Both the position numbers and the translations under genes were made by a program. Below are positions 1 to 10,417 of a stretch of 24,488 nucleotides of DNA, piece after piece; the stretch's first letter is position 1, and each line of letters opens with the position of its first letter. Under the pieces are notes generated by a model, which did no database searches, was not told the origin of the DNA, and was given only the letters and a program-made list of their open reading frames with translations. Origin of the DNA: Spongospora subterranea f. sp. subterranea (Eukaryota > Endomyxa: Phytomyxea > Phytomyxea > Plasmodiophorida); NCBI GenBank assembly GCA_049724395.1, contig JAUGWO010000177.1:1-24488 (forward strand), written 5' to 3'.

Positions 1-1975
1 AATTGACTATAAATGGACAAACGATCAGACGACCAAAACAGTACAATACCTGGGAGCAACGCTAAATGCCAATAACGAAAATAACAACTCAACTTTCACT
101 ATTCAACTGACAGAAGTGGCCAACGATATAAGGAAACGATGTAAACTGGTACGTGATATAAGAAAATACCGGATAACATACAGAACATATCAACAAATAT
201 GTAGAGGGTTTATAGGAGGGAAACTGAACTATTACCTACGTTGGTTGGCAGCAGAAATCAACAGGAACATGAATAAGACACTGAGACCCATAGAAACAGC
301 ATATAAGGACTATATGAGAACATATACAGGATGTTTCAAATCAACACCAATCCCTATATTACATGCAATATCAGGATTCCCATTATTGAGAGATAAAATA
401 ATCACAGAAGCACAATGACAGTACTCGCTGCTCAGGCCAATGGGACATTTACTTGGCAGAGAATACACAGAATGGAATGGAGAAGGAGATGGATGGACAC
501 CAATTGGAGAAGTATGGAAAGCACTCAGAGAGAGATTGCCTGAAGGATCCGATATTCATCCGAGAACAGAGATATCTTCCACCATTCTTGAGGGACTATA
601 TAAGGTTAGATTCCATACAGCAAATAGGAAAAAGGCAATAGGAAAACTATTACCAAAGAACCCAGACATAGAGCTATGGACAGATGGAAGTTTCAAACGC
701 GGTCAGGGTGGAGGTGCTGCAGCACTTCTAATCGACATCGCAAAAGAAAGGAGAACCCCGAAACTGAGACAGAGGAGATTGAATCAACAGTCAAACTAGG
801 CCCGAAAGTGACATCCTCGTATGAATGTGAGATTATCGCACTGAACATAGGATTGGACATAGCAAATTGAAAAAGACTATCGAGACGCAAAGATACACAT
901 TATGACAGATTCCCTATCATGGATGACGCAACTAAATCACTACCGACAAAGCCACGAAGAGTTACCGCCGTCGTTGCCGAAGGTGCTAAAAAACTGGCAG
1001 AGCTAACCAACGAGAACCAAGTAGATATACACTTTATTCCTAGCCATGTACCAGACATGGATAAGAATGAATCTGTAGAGCACCTGGTTCAACCGCCAAA
1101 ACCAATCAACATAGGAAGAAGCGAAGAAATTGACGAAATCGCTAAACAAGCAATAAAAACAGGAGATGATATAGATCATGATCCGTTCTTGTCATCGTTT
1201 AAACTACAATTGAAGAAGACGGAAACCCAAAATCGAGACCAATATATTGAAAGAAGTGTCAAAACAAGTGGATTCGTTGGGTATCCGGATAGGTCTTCCT
1301 ACATAAAGCGACAAGCCAACACCGATGACAAAGCCAGCTGGCCCCAGCCTGAACTAAATCGAGCACACACTCTTGTGCCCGACAACATCTGAAGAATTTG
1401 AGAATGGAAGTGAGTGACTTATGTCGACACTGTAATGAACATATTGAGACTGTAGAGAACCAAGTACTACACTGCGCAGCCCTACAGAGCAAGTTACAAC
1501 ACAGTAGAGACAAATTTAACAGATTGAGGACTGATTTCGAGACAGCACTGTGGACTCATCCGACAGAAATGAACGGAATCCTGAACAAAGCAAGACGAAG
1601 AGGATGTTTTATTTGATACTGTATTTGATGGCATGAACCGGAAGAGGAGACCTCCTCTCAAAAAACCCCAGAGGAGAAAACTTCTATAAACAATCAGCTG
1701 GTTTGCGATGAAGGCGACATGTCCTGCAGCAATGGTGTTCTGTAAGAAATTCCCCCCTGTGTCCCAATGGGTTTCGGGGTTTTGGTGAGTCGGGTCATCC
1801 CAACCTCACACTACCATTGTCGTGGGACAGAATGCTGAGCAACGTATAGCGAAGGTTCTTATCGCAAACGCAGGAGTTTGTGCCCAGATGACGAGCAATC
1901 GCCGTCTGGCCCTAGAGTAGATATGGGTACTACAGACCTAACACAAATGTGTTGAACTCAATCACAAAAAAAAAA
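1..1975 (+). mobile_element. LINE retrotransposon, 3' half, with RNase H domain (decayed)
   Basis: Translation from base 2 gives the end of a LINE reverse transcriptase, with the QYLGATL motif near 45-65 followed by the thumb/connection region. An RNase H domain follows from about 670: LWTDGSF (first Asp), YECEIIAL (Glu, ~823), MTDSLSW (second Asp, ~900) and the IPSHVPDMDKNE block (~1040-1075). A cysteine-histidine motif CRHCNEHIETVENQVLHC lies at about 1425-1475, as in the tails of I/Jockey/R1-type LINEs. The 3' UTR ends in an A-rich run at 1966-1975. The frame is broken: TGA at 416-418 is in frame, and the RNase H domain continues across at least three frame changes (about 740, 870-900 and 1000). 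The endonuclease and RT core lie outside the window. The clade is not resolved. Confidence 0.85.
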
Positions 1976-2049
1976 TAAACCCTAAACATCCTCTCTCATC
2001 GTTTCGCAGTCCTACGGTAGGTGATTCAGGTGATGCAGATTATGTGTTG

Positions 2050-2433
2050 GATCAATTTGGATCACGACTGAATGGGGCATTGTCGGATCAATTTGGATCA
2101 CGACTGAATGGGGCATTGTCGGATCAATTTGGATCACGACTGAATGGGGCATTGTCGGATCAATTTGGATCACGACTGAATGGGGCATTGTCGGATCAAT
2201 TTAGATCACGACTGAATGGGGCATTGTCGGATCAATTTGGATCACGACTGAATGGGGCATTGTCGGATCAATTTGGATCACGACTGAATGGGGCATTGTC
2301 GGATCAATTTGGATCACGACTGAATGGGGCATTGTCGGATCAATTTAGATCACGACTGAATGGGGCATTGTCGGATCAATTTGGATCACGACTGAATGGG
2401 GCATTGTCGGATCAATTTGGATCACGACTGAAT
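2050..2433. repeat. 36-bp minisatellite, 10 full units plus a 24-bp partial
   Basis: The unit starts GATCAATTTGGATCACGACT and is repeated head to tail with almost no divergence. Ten full units (2050-2409) are followed by 24 bases of an eleventh. Units 5 and 9 (starting 2194 and 2338) share the same G-to-A change in the GATCAATTTG block, so units 5-8 and 9-11 show a period of four units (144 bp). Because 36 is divisible by three, the array stays open in translation as DQFGSRLNGALS repeats. That is a property of the unit length and not evidence for a protein. Confidence 0.97.
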
Positions 2434-2930
2434 CCTTCGTCACGGGGTAACTGCGCACAGTCGTCACTGGTTTACGGCACATGGCGTGACTGTTTACGGG
2501 GTTATCCAGAGTCAGAGGGTATTTACAGTCCGCACCGAAACCCCGAATCTCTTCATTCACATCAAAGCCTGATATCCCATTGATCTCAACCAAGCCAAGG
2601 CCACCTCGAGTTTGCCCTCTGATCTTCGTTCCAGCCATGAGATCGATATTGAGTATGACCCTGGCCTGCGTCATTGCCTTCACCATTGCCCAACCTGAAA
2701 TCCTCGAAACTTCTTCTGACGGTGACCTTTGAGTGAGGCGATCTCAAGTGTCGCTGGCATCTGTCGCCTCCAAGAAGCTGGAATCTCCGAACCTGACAGC
2801 AACGAAGCAGATAAGCTTTTGAAACAAATTTGTAAGAATGAGGTTAGCATTACCCGCATTTAAACAATGCTTCGACTGAGCAATATGTCAGGAAAACTGG
2901 GCTACTAAGTCACTACTGAACCTCATCGAG
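2434..2930. other. Unassigned stretch after the minisatellite
   Basis: No gene is supported here. A short open stretch at about 2750-2870 reads like coding sequence (EADKLLKQICKNEV) but ends in a stop and has no recognised family. It may be a decayed exon of the next open frame. Confidence 0.3.
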
Positions 2931-3359
2931 ATGCAGATGCGAGATAAGATTACAGGTTTCCTTTATTCCACGTCGACTGAAGCTCTGCTTGGCGCTCAGA
3001 GTGCCCATCCTGAGCTTTACAGAGACCAGACCAGTGTGATCGCACAGGTCATGACAATTGTAACGAAGATGGTGAAGGTCACAATAAAGCCGAATCCAGA
3101 CTCAACGGAAAAGGGCATCCAAAAGCCAAAAGAAGATTCTCAACAGATAGCCCAGTTGTTTGAGGAGCTGAAAATGCTCTTAACAAAGTGGGGACTTTCG
3201 ACGGACAGAATATCATCGCTGATCAGTCTGGTAGACGGCTACACAAGCAGCGGCAAGATTGAACCGCTCGGCCTGTACCGCAACCAAATCATAAGCCGGC
3301 CAGACGCCACGACCGATGCTTCTCGTAAGTTTAAAAATCGGTTCTGGTGTCGTGCATGA
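2931..3359 (+). CDS. Unrecognised open frame, possible exon
   Basis: A 142-codon open frame with hydrophilic, mixed-charge composition and no family I recognise. The segment SQQIAQLFEELKMLLTKWGL looks helical. A good 5' splice site (CGTAAGT) lies at about 3325, so the coding part could end there rather than at the stop. The P-type ATPase fragment lies just downstream on the same strand, but nothing in this frame looks like ATPase sequence. It may be an exon of a host gene, or chance. Confidence 0.25.
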   Translation: MQMRDKITGFLYSTSTEALLGAQSAHPELYRDQTSVIAQVMTIVTKMVKVTIKPNPDSTEKGIQKPKEDSQQIAQLFEELKMLLTKWGLSTDRISSLISLVDGYTSSGKIEPLGLYRNQIISRPDATTDASRKFKNRFWCRA

Positions 3360-3382
3360 CGTTTTTGATATTAGCGGGGGCC

Positions 3383-3800
3383 AGAGTGCCACAAGGAGTT
3401 AAGGTTAAGGTCATCCGCAACGGTGGTCATGTCTGGGTACTGTCATTTCACATTTCATATCGCCTTCTGACGTGATGTTAACAGGAAATACCTGAAGCTG
3501 AGCTAGTTCGCGATGATATCATCTTGGTTACAGAAGGTCAAATTGTCCCTGCAGATTGTCGGGTTATATGGTCGATGGGTCTGAAAGTGGATGAGTCCTC
3601 ATTGACCGGGGTATCCGATCACGTGGAGAAGAGCGCTGATGGCGTCTCAAAAATGATGCCTAACGGTTGCCATACCTACAAAAACCTGATCATGAAAGGA
3701 ACAACTGTCATCGGAGGAGACGCTCTAGCAATTGTTTTCGGCACCGGTATGAACACTTGGAAAGGTTTAATACAGGAACAACAAAATGTGGGTCGGCTGG
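3383..3800 (+). pseudogene. P-type (P2) cation ATPase actuator-domain fragment
   Basis: Two blocks in the same frame, 3383-3436 and 3485 to about 3800, are separated by a plausible 48-bp intron (GTACTG...TTAACAG). The first gives RVPQGVKVKVIRNGG, like the segment before the A domain of Na+/K+-ATPase-type pumps. The second gives EIPEAELVRDDIILV, VPADCRVI, LKVDESSLTG and a GTTVIGGDALAIVFGTG block. This is the actuator domain that dephosphorylates the pump. The invariant TGES motif reads TGVS here, so the catalytic Glu is missing. No membrane helices, DKTG site or nucleotide-binding domain follows. It is best read as a dead host-gene fragment. VDESSLTG with SDHVEK also resembles PMCA-type pumps, so the subclass is uncertain. 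Confidence 0.7.
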
Positions 3801-4321
3801 TTCTCCCTGGGTCTTCCCTGATGTGTTACTGATATTTCCAACAGGAAAAATCCAAACCCCTTCCGATGATGAACAAAATCCGTGCTCGTGCTTCAAGAAA
3901 TAACAAGTTTGCCTTCTGAGCCAAAGTCTGATTTGCATCGATTTTTGTGTTGTTGGCGTGCCTTATCTGTCGTGATTGCTGTTGTCCATCTGTTCCAGTG
4001 ATTGCGATTTTTAAGTGACCAAAAACATAAAAGTAATTGTTCGAAACGACAAGTTATTGTAATCACTCTGTTTCAGCTCTAGTAACCAGTTTTCGCTGTC
4101 CTCGTAGTGAGCCGTTTCTATAACGACTGATTTCGTAATTATTTCTGGGCAACAGTTCACAGCCCGGGTAGAACTGTCGGTCGGCTACCGGGATGGGATC
4201 CTTTGCTCCGTTCCTTTGTGCCCCGCTTCCTCCATTGGCAGCATCTGAAGTTAGAACATCACTTAACCTAATCACGAAAACCATCTCGAGACACGTTAAA
4301 GTGAAACTGTCGAAATTCAAT
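3801..4321. other. Unassigned stretch before the first Gypsy element
   Basis: I see no gene, RNA or repeat that can be supported. Short open frames on both strands lack recognisable motifs. Any 5' terminal repeat of the following element would lie here, but I could not identify one. Confidence 0.3.
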
Positions 4322-6365
4322 AATGGTCAATGTTGCATTTGGTGGCAAAGTCTTTAGAAAAATCCCAAAAAACAGCAGTGAATCCGTTCGAATATCAGAG
4401 CTATCAACTCAACTCTACCATGTTTCAATCGCTTTCTTCTGAGACAAAACTCGACCTGTTTATTACTCTGTTGAGGTCACGGTTCGATGACACCACTCGT
4501 GTGGTCTCCTGCGAGATTCGTCCGACAAGGCACAAGATCAGTTTGCAGAATACGCATCAATAGAGGTTCAACTGCTGTTGGCTGATTCCGGTTGAAACGA
4601 TGCTGCTTGTCAGCATGCTTTCCGATGCGGTTTGAATAACCGCATCCAAATTATGTCAAATATCATCGATCAGCGCATATCGGTACGTTGTCTCGCCCCA
4701 CTTTCCCACTACCGGCTGCAAATGACCGACTACCCAACTTCGTTCTCCACCAGTTTCCCGACCCTGTTTTTAATGATTGCAGGGGACCACCAGATCGCTT
4801 CATCTCCACTAACACTGGTGTGGCCCCCATGGTATTTGATGCGGTGTCGGCATCAGATGAAAATCCATTTGAGGAACCCAATTCGGTAAACCAGCCCCGA
4901 GGAAAATTGAATCCGATGGAGAGAGATCGAAGACTGAGACAACGACTTTGCCTCTACTGCCGTGGCGAAGGCCACGTCATCGCCAACTGTAAACTGAGAA
5001 TCCTTTCGTTCAAGTAACCGGCGGGTGCCGTCGTCCTCGTTTGATTCAAACACAAAATCGTTCACAACAAAATTCCCCGCTATCTTACCCAAAAGGCTGT
5101 CGAATCTCGGTCATGAGGACATCGATAATAGTCCTGAGCCCTTACTGACCCCTGTGTGTCTTCTTCATTATGGTTTAGCCCGAATTAAAGCAACCGCTTC
5201 TATTGATTGTGGCGCATCGACGATGTTCATAGGAAAACGTTTTGCAATGAAAGCCGCCATTAAAAGTTTGCGACTCCCGTCACCATTACTCGACGTGATT
5301 CATGGCCTCCGTTTCCACTCATCAAACCAAACAATGTGAAATATATATATATGGCCGACATTCATTTCAAGTGTCAGTTTTACGTAATCGACTCCCCACA
5401 TTTCGATATCATTTTGGGAATGTCGTTTTTACGTCAAATTAACCCTTTCATCGATTTGGAGAATCTCACAGTATCAGCTCAACACCCATCGCCTCAACCA
5501 CTGATTGTGTCTTCGGTAAATCTGACTGGTCGTCCCTCTGATCAAGATGAAGTTGGTTCACCGTCAAAGTCGTTAATTGAAGATGAAATGGAGTCGAATA
5601 TCGTTCCGCTACTAGGACAATACTTGGAGATTGCTGATGTGTTTTCAATGGAATCTTCTGATATTTTACCACCTCACCGAGCAAACATTGACTGCGACAT
5701 TAATTTAATTGATCACCATTGCCCTCTCCCGTACAAACAGTGCTATTCTGTGTCAGCGAATGAGGAGAGGTCGCTCAAGGAATATATTAGCGAAAATTTG
5801 AGGAAAGATTTCATCACACATTCAGACTCACTTTCAGAATCACCGATAATCTTTGTCAAGAAAAAAGATTGAAGTCTCCGTTTATACGTGGATTACAGGG
5901 GATTGAACAACATTACCAAAAAGGACCATATCCGCTCACACTTATTAGTACAGTTCTACGACAATTGGCTACAGCGAACTTATTTACCAAGATCGATCTC
6001 AGGGTGCCTACAATTTGTTAAAAGGATTCCAAAATGGCGATGAATGGAAGACTGTATTTAACTGTAAATATGGTCATTTTGAATATCGAGTTACGCCGTT
6101 CGGACTGATGAATGAGCTGTTCCAAGAATATATTGACAAGTTTGTGGTGTTATACCTGGATGATTTATTGATATATTCGTCGAACCCGGTCCAACACGAT
6201 GTGAATGTCCGACTCGTCTTAAGTAACTTGAGGGACATGAACCTGTTTGCAAAGCTGGAGAAAACGCGTTTTGATGCTGTCAAAGTGGAATTCGTTGGGT
6301 ACGTTCTCGCCCTTTTTGATCACCAATGGTTGATCTACTTCAATGCCACTGAACTAGACCGTTAA
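4322..6365 (+). mobile_element. Ty3/Gypsy LTR retrotransposon, partial and broken
   Basis: A fossil Ty3/Gypsy (Metaviridae-like) element. Parts in order are a gag region from about 4322 to 5017 ending in a CCHC knuckle (CLYCRGEGHVIANC), an aspartic protease-like segment (about 5170-5460), a linker, and the start of RT ending in FVKKKD (about 5660-5870). RT motifs follow, including VTPFGLMN and YLDDLLIYSS (about 6090-6180) and a FVGYVL block near 6290. The LPPHRANIDCDINL to FVKKKD layout is typical of sushi/chromovirus-like Gypsy lineages. RNase H and integrase are not seen downstream, and no flanking LTRs were recognised. It is broken, with at least about four interruptions, and appears moderately old. 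Confidence 0.88.
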
Positions 6366-6399
6366 CACTCGTAATGATGGCACAAACATTCACATAAAA

Positions 6400-7890
6400 A
6401 GGTGTCTCGGAGTCTAAATGTTCCCGTTATTGGTTGTTCATACACTGATAGATCCCCATTTCCGCAAAATGATCGTTCGAAAACCGCCCTCCCTCGCCCT
6501 TGTCCAAATCCATGTTGTCTCAACTCTCGCGCGTTGAAACATGTTTCTTGTGATGCTGTTTGAACGTGACCACTGACCAGCACATCGATCTTGTCTTTCC
6601 AAAGAGAAACGAAGAATGGCAGTCTAGACGCATCAGATCTTGGGCAGAGTATTATATTGCGAACGGAACATTGCCAGATTTTCAACAAGGGAAACATTTG
6701 AAATTCAAATCCCTGATATTGGATGAAGATGTCCAGCAGTGCTGTTTAGATTGGCTGCGTGTTCAGGTCAATGATTATTTGTCAGGAAGATCCTTTTCGC
6801 AGTGGGTATCGACGTCGCTGCATAAAGGACTGGCAATGGAGACACCTGTCAACATTTCAGAGCGCACTGCCCAGCGCTGGCTGCACGTTCTTCAATACCA
6901 TAGAGTAGTTCAAGGCAAGGGTCTTTACATCGGCGGCCATGAGCGTAGTGAGGTTGTTGAATATCGCAAAAATTTCCTCGGCAGAATGCAGCAACATCAA
7001 ACGCGGATGTTTATTCAGGAGATGAGATGGAGGAAGTTACCACCCCAGAGTTACGAAACGATGAACGACCCTTGATCATGGTCGTTCAAGATGAAAGCTG
7101 TTTTGGTTCTTTTGATGGTAAGAAAACTTGTCTGGATGGACTTGGATCATCGGCCACTGCGACAGAAAGGCAAAGGTAAAAGCATTATGGTGTCGGAGTT
7201 CCTTTGCGAATGCCATGGTAGACTCCAGCTATCCCCTGAACAGCAACCGCTTCACCCTGAACTTCCACCCGCTGCCGTTACAATTATCAAACCCGGAAAA
7301 AACGCAGACGGTTTTTGGGATAACAGCGACCTTATCAATCAGACAAAGAATCGCATGATGCCGTTATTCAAATTCCTACATCCTGGTTGCGATGCTCTTG
7401 TAATCTATGATAATTCTGCCAACCATCAGGCATTTGCTTCTGATGCTTTGGTAGCAAGCCGCTTAAACCTGAGCGATGGCGGAAAAAACGTAAAATCTAC
7501 GAGGCCAGGATGGTACATTTTAGACGGTGTGAAAGTTGAGCATGGTATGGTGAACGAAGAAGGGCAGCAGAAAGGCTGCAGAACAATTTTACAGGAGCGC
7601 GGTTTGTGGCCTTCAAGCAGTTTATCGTTGAAAAACGCCAGGAACCTGTTAGGACAGCAACCAGACTTTCAAGAGCAACAAGAATGGCTCACCGAAACCG
7701 TTACTTCTGACCCAGCATTTATCATTGAGTTCTTTCCCAAATTTCATTGTGAATTCAACCACATTGAGATGTATTGGGGACAAGTGAAAAGCTATTTGAG
7801 ACAATACTGCAACTATTCATACAAAGGTCTGGAAGCGATGTTGCCAGAGGCGTTAGCCTCAGTTTCAAAAGCCACAATCAGGCGATTCCT
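6400..7890 (+). mobile_element. DDE_3-like (IS630/Tc1-related) DNA transposon, transposase with two frame changes
   Basis: The transposase runs from about 6560. Its N-terminal part has the family blocks DFQQGKHLKFKSLI, LDEDVQQCC, ISERTAQRWLHVLQYHR and YIGGHER. The DDE core has QDESCF (~7086, first Asp), IYDNSANHQAF (~7405, second Asp) and FFPKFHCEFNHIEMYWG (~7731, Glu). The frame 6560-7075 stops at TGA 7073. The QDES block (7069 to about 7130) is in the +1 register, and the frame returns by about 7145 at LRQKGKGKSIMVSEFL, so two indels separate the pieces. This family is abundant in fungi (Glomeromycota, Basidiomycota), where YIDGHER is usual; here the Asp is Gly. The 3' end is cut at IRRF, where Gypsy sequence begins. 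No terminal inverted repeats were found. Confidence 0.85.
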
Positions 7891-8230
7891 CTCGATCCAG
7901 ACTCTCGGGAGCGTTGTTCATTCATGACACACGAGGCGGTCTTTACGTCAACACGAATTATCCAGAGTTTGGCAGATGCAGTGTTTGCGTTGCAATCAGG
8001 GATGCAACAGGTGTTAGGAAATCTTCTCTACCAATGCGTGCTATTATGGATCGATGATTTGTTAGGTTATGCAAGCACCATTGCCGACCATGTTGAACTT
8101 CTCGACAAACTACTCACTCGGATAGCACGTTTCGACATTAAGCTGAACCCTAATCGATGTCAGTTATGTGAGCCGGATTTACCACCACTATTCTGCTGGT
8201 CATCAGAGCCACTCATCGTACAGATCTAAG
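7885..8230 (+). mobile_element. Second Ty3/Gypsy RT fragment
   Basis: This fossil piece carries reverse-transcriptase sequence from just before the central RT block (CSFMTHEAVFTSTRI) through LLWIDDLLGYAS and a KLNPNRCQLC block. WIDDLLGYA with the following spacing resembles Ty3/Gypsy elements of oomycetes and other protists. It covers the same RT region as the copy at 6090-6320 but with different sequence, so it belongs to a different element. It is truncated on both sides, with the transposon at 6400-7890 directly upstream. Confidence 0.8.
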
Positions 8231-8552
8231 CACACAGCTATAGATGCAAACAGCGAGCACAAGCAAAGAACACAGAAAACCGAGAGTGATTTTTATTGAT
8301 AGAACGCGCAATGATATTGACAGGGCACGCAGCCATACAACAATGTGATAATAATAAAACCAACAAGTTATCTCTTCGTTCCGTCAAATGGTGAGGACGA
8401 ATCATATCAGCAGAAGCCATGAGTTTTGATCCCGATATGGTCAATGCGCTCAACCGCAGCAGATCTGCAACAATTTCTCTGGGCCACAAATTGGCTTCGT
8501 TCCTGTATTCCCAGGTTTACTGAACTGATCCATCCTCTACAATTATTTCTTT
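8231..8552. other. Unassigned stretch
   Basis: No supported gene. The stretch links the second Gypsy RT piece to the duplicated gag start, and may be non-coding element sequence. Confidence 0.3.
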
Positions 8553-8700
8553 TGGATGGTCAATGTCGCATTTGGTGACAAAGTCTTTGTGAAAGTTCCA
8601 ACAGACAGCAGTGAATCCGTTCGAATATCAGAGCTATCAGCTCAATTCAACTCTCCCATGTTTCAATCGCTTTCTTCTAAGACAAAAAACGATTTTAAAA
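8553..8700 (+). repeat. Second copy of the Gypsy gag start (partner 4322-4460)
   Basis: The block beginning ATGGTCAATGT matches 4322-4460 over about 130 bp with scattered differences, and both translate to NPFEYQSYQLNST. This is a fragment of the same Ty3/Gypsy family as the first element, in the same orientation 4.2 kb away. Upstream sequence of the two copies does not match. It is a truncated fossil. Confidence 0.85.
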
Positions 8701-8714
8701 AATTATGAAAGCAA

Positions 8715-8900
8715 CAACAAAGTCAGCATACACGGGTCAACAGGTCTGGACGAATGGCAAACCCGATGGAAATATGCCATACAGAAGCATGGCTGAAAAC
8801 AACGCCAACAGAAAAACACATTGGTCAAACGAGAAATATGGAATTGAAAACCTCATGTATTATTGTGTAAAATATACTTGTTTGATGTAAAAGAGGATGT
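8715..8900 (+). mobile_element. Possible LINE tail fragment
   Basis: A short stretch reads LDEWQTRWKYA, which resembles the WQ..W block after the RNase H/RT region of R1/Jockey-type LINEs. AAGAGGATGT near 8890 recalls the end of the LINE ORF near 1600. The match is short and the frames are interrupted, so this is a tentative call. Confidence 0.2.
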
Positions 8901-9346
8901 ACAAAATTCAAGTTGCACCAGGTTGAACGGTTGGCAGGATCGATATGAAAAAATGGATGAGCGAGATGAGCGGATCAGTAGGAACTTCAACGCTGCCAAA
9001 CTGGCAATATCGAGTTAATCGCCTTCATTTCCCGAATCGGCAACAGGATTTGATCCTGCGAACAATATCGTGGTATTTGGAAATTAAGATTGTGCTGAAC
9101 ATAATCATCTGATCAGCATTTGCCAACAGTCACCCAACATGATATCGCCAACAATCGAGACTCATTCCGAAACGCCAACTCTGTCATCCTAACAACTTCT
9201 GCACTTTGCACTCGATCAAACTCCTGTAAAACCAGGTTCTTGTCTAGAATCCAGAACCATTGACACTCTGGTCGCCGTCTGACTATCAGACGACGTTCAC
9301 AACCGTCATCAATTACATTGTTTATTGATGGCTGGAGCACCAATCT

Positions 9347-9504
9347 TTTATTTCACCGTTATGAATCACTTCATTGCTCATAACAAGATCATGTTCCGCT
9401 GGTTTATTTCACCGTTATGATTTACTTCATTGCTCATAACAAGATCATGTTCCGCTGGTTTATTTCACCGTCATGACTCATAACAAAATCAGGTGCCGCT
9501 ATTG
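9347..9504. repeat. 56-bp tandem repeat, 2 full copies plus a shortened third
   Basis: Units start at 9347, 9403 and 9459 with TTTATTTCACCG. The first two are nearly identical (TTATGAATCACTTC versus TTATGATTTACTTC). The third lacks about 13 internal bases and is more diverged. No coding role is apparent. Confidence 0.93.
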
Positions 9505-10417
9505 GGTCTTCTATTATTTAAATATTGTTTGTTGTTGATAACTTATCTGCCTGTTGGTCCTTGGCGACTCCTTCATCGGTTCCGCACGAGACAGGTTGTT
9601 CATTGAAGAGATGAAATTCGGAACCCAAATGAAGAGAGTCGGACGACGGAAGAAAACGCAATGTGGAAGTAAGAGCCGGAACAACGACACAAATTCATGA
9701 CCAACGTCCTGGTGTTCGTCCAACGCAAGTCAACCCAAACATTTTAACCGATAATGTGGACGATACGAGATCGGTGTACTTTTGCCCTTGATGATTATTC
9801 GGCAAGGGAAATATCACCAACTATAGGTACTGATAAGGTCAATGGCGATGATGAAGATACATCACTGCATGATGTTGTTCAGGCCAACAGGAAGTTGACC
9901 ACCCACAATTCTGGCGATAATATTCAACACATGAGAGCGTGACGTATAGACGGTTATTGGAATTGATGATATTCTGTTGGTCCGGCGACATTTATTAGAC
10001 CATAACTCCCATGAGTTGGGTCAATCAGCGCTGTGGCGTTTTGAATCAGATTAGGATATTGGGAGTTTATCCTTTGCATATATCGGGTTGTGATCGACCC
10101 ACAACGCCCAAGCCGTTAGGGCTTTCTGCCTCTGGACACAATCGTTCTTCCATCGCCAATACCGCATAGGCCTGGCACTTTTCTAAACTTTCTCAAATTA
10201 TCGCCAGCACCCGTCTGAGCATGGATCGTCGACGCTTTAGGTATAAATCCCCGGTTTTGTTGGACAAAAACCCATCGAATCACCTGGGGGTTCAAACTCC
10301 GACGACACGACCACGACACGACACGGTATGAGCGCAACCCGCCTGGCCAGTAGCGTATACATTACTGGGGAGGCCAAGCCACCGCCTTCGCCAACACATT
10401 TCCTGAGATAATTTCAG
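9505..10417. other. Intergenic; may hold the 5' end of the zinc-finger gene
   Basis: I see no complete gene. Near the right end, ATG at 10221 opens MDRRRF and then meets AG|GTATAA, a possible first exon. GGTATGAG at 10325 and the acceptor ATTTCAG at 10417 would bound another intron. The phases I tried did not give one clear solution, so the start of the downstream gene is left open. Confidence 0.35.

Noticed and set aside
2044-2583. Repeat protein DQFGSRLNGALS
   Set aside because: The open frame exists because the unit is 36 bp without stops; there is no start context or non-repeat domain.
9970-10120. Inverted repeat around TTGGGTCAATCAGCG and GATCGACCCACAACG
   Set aside because: The match is too short and imperfect to support a structure.
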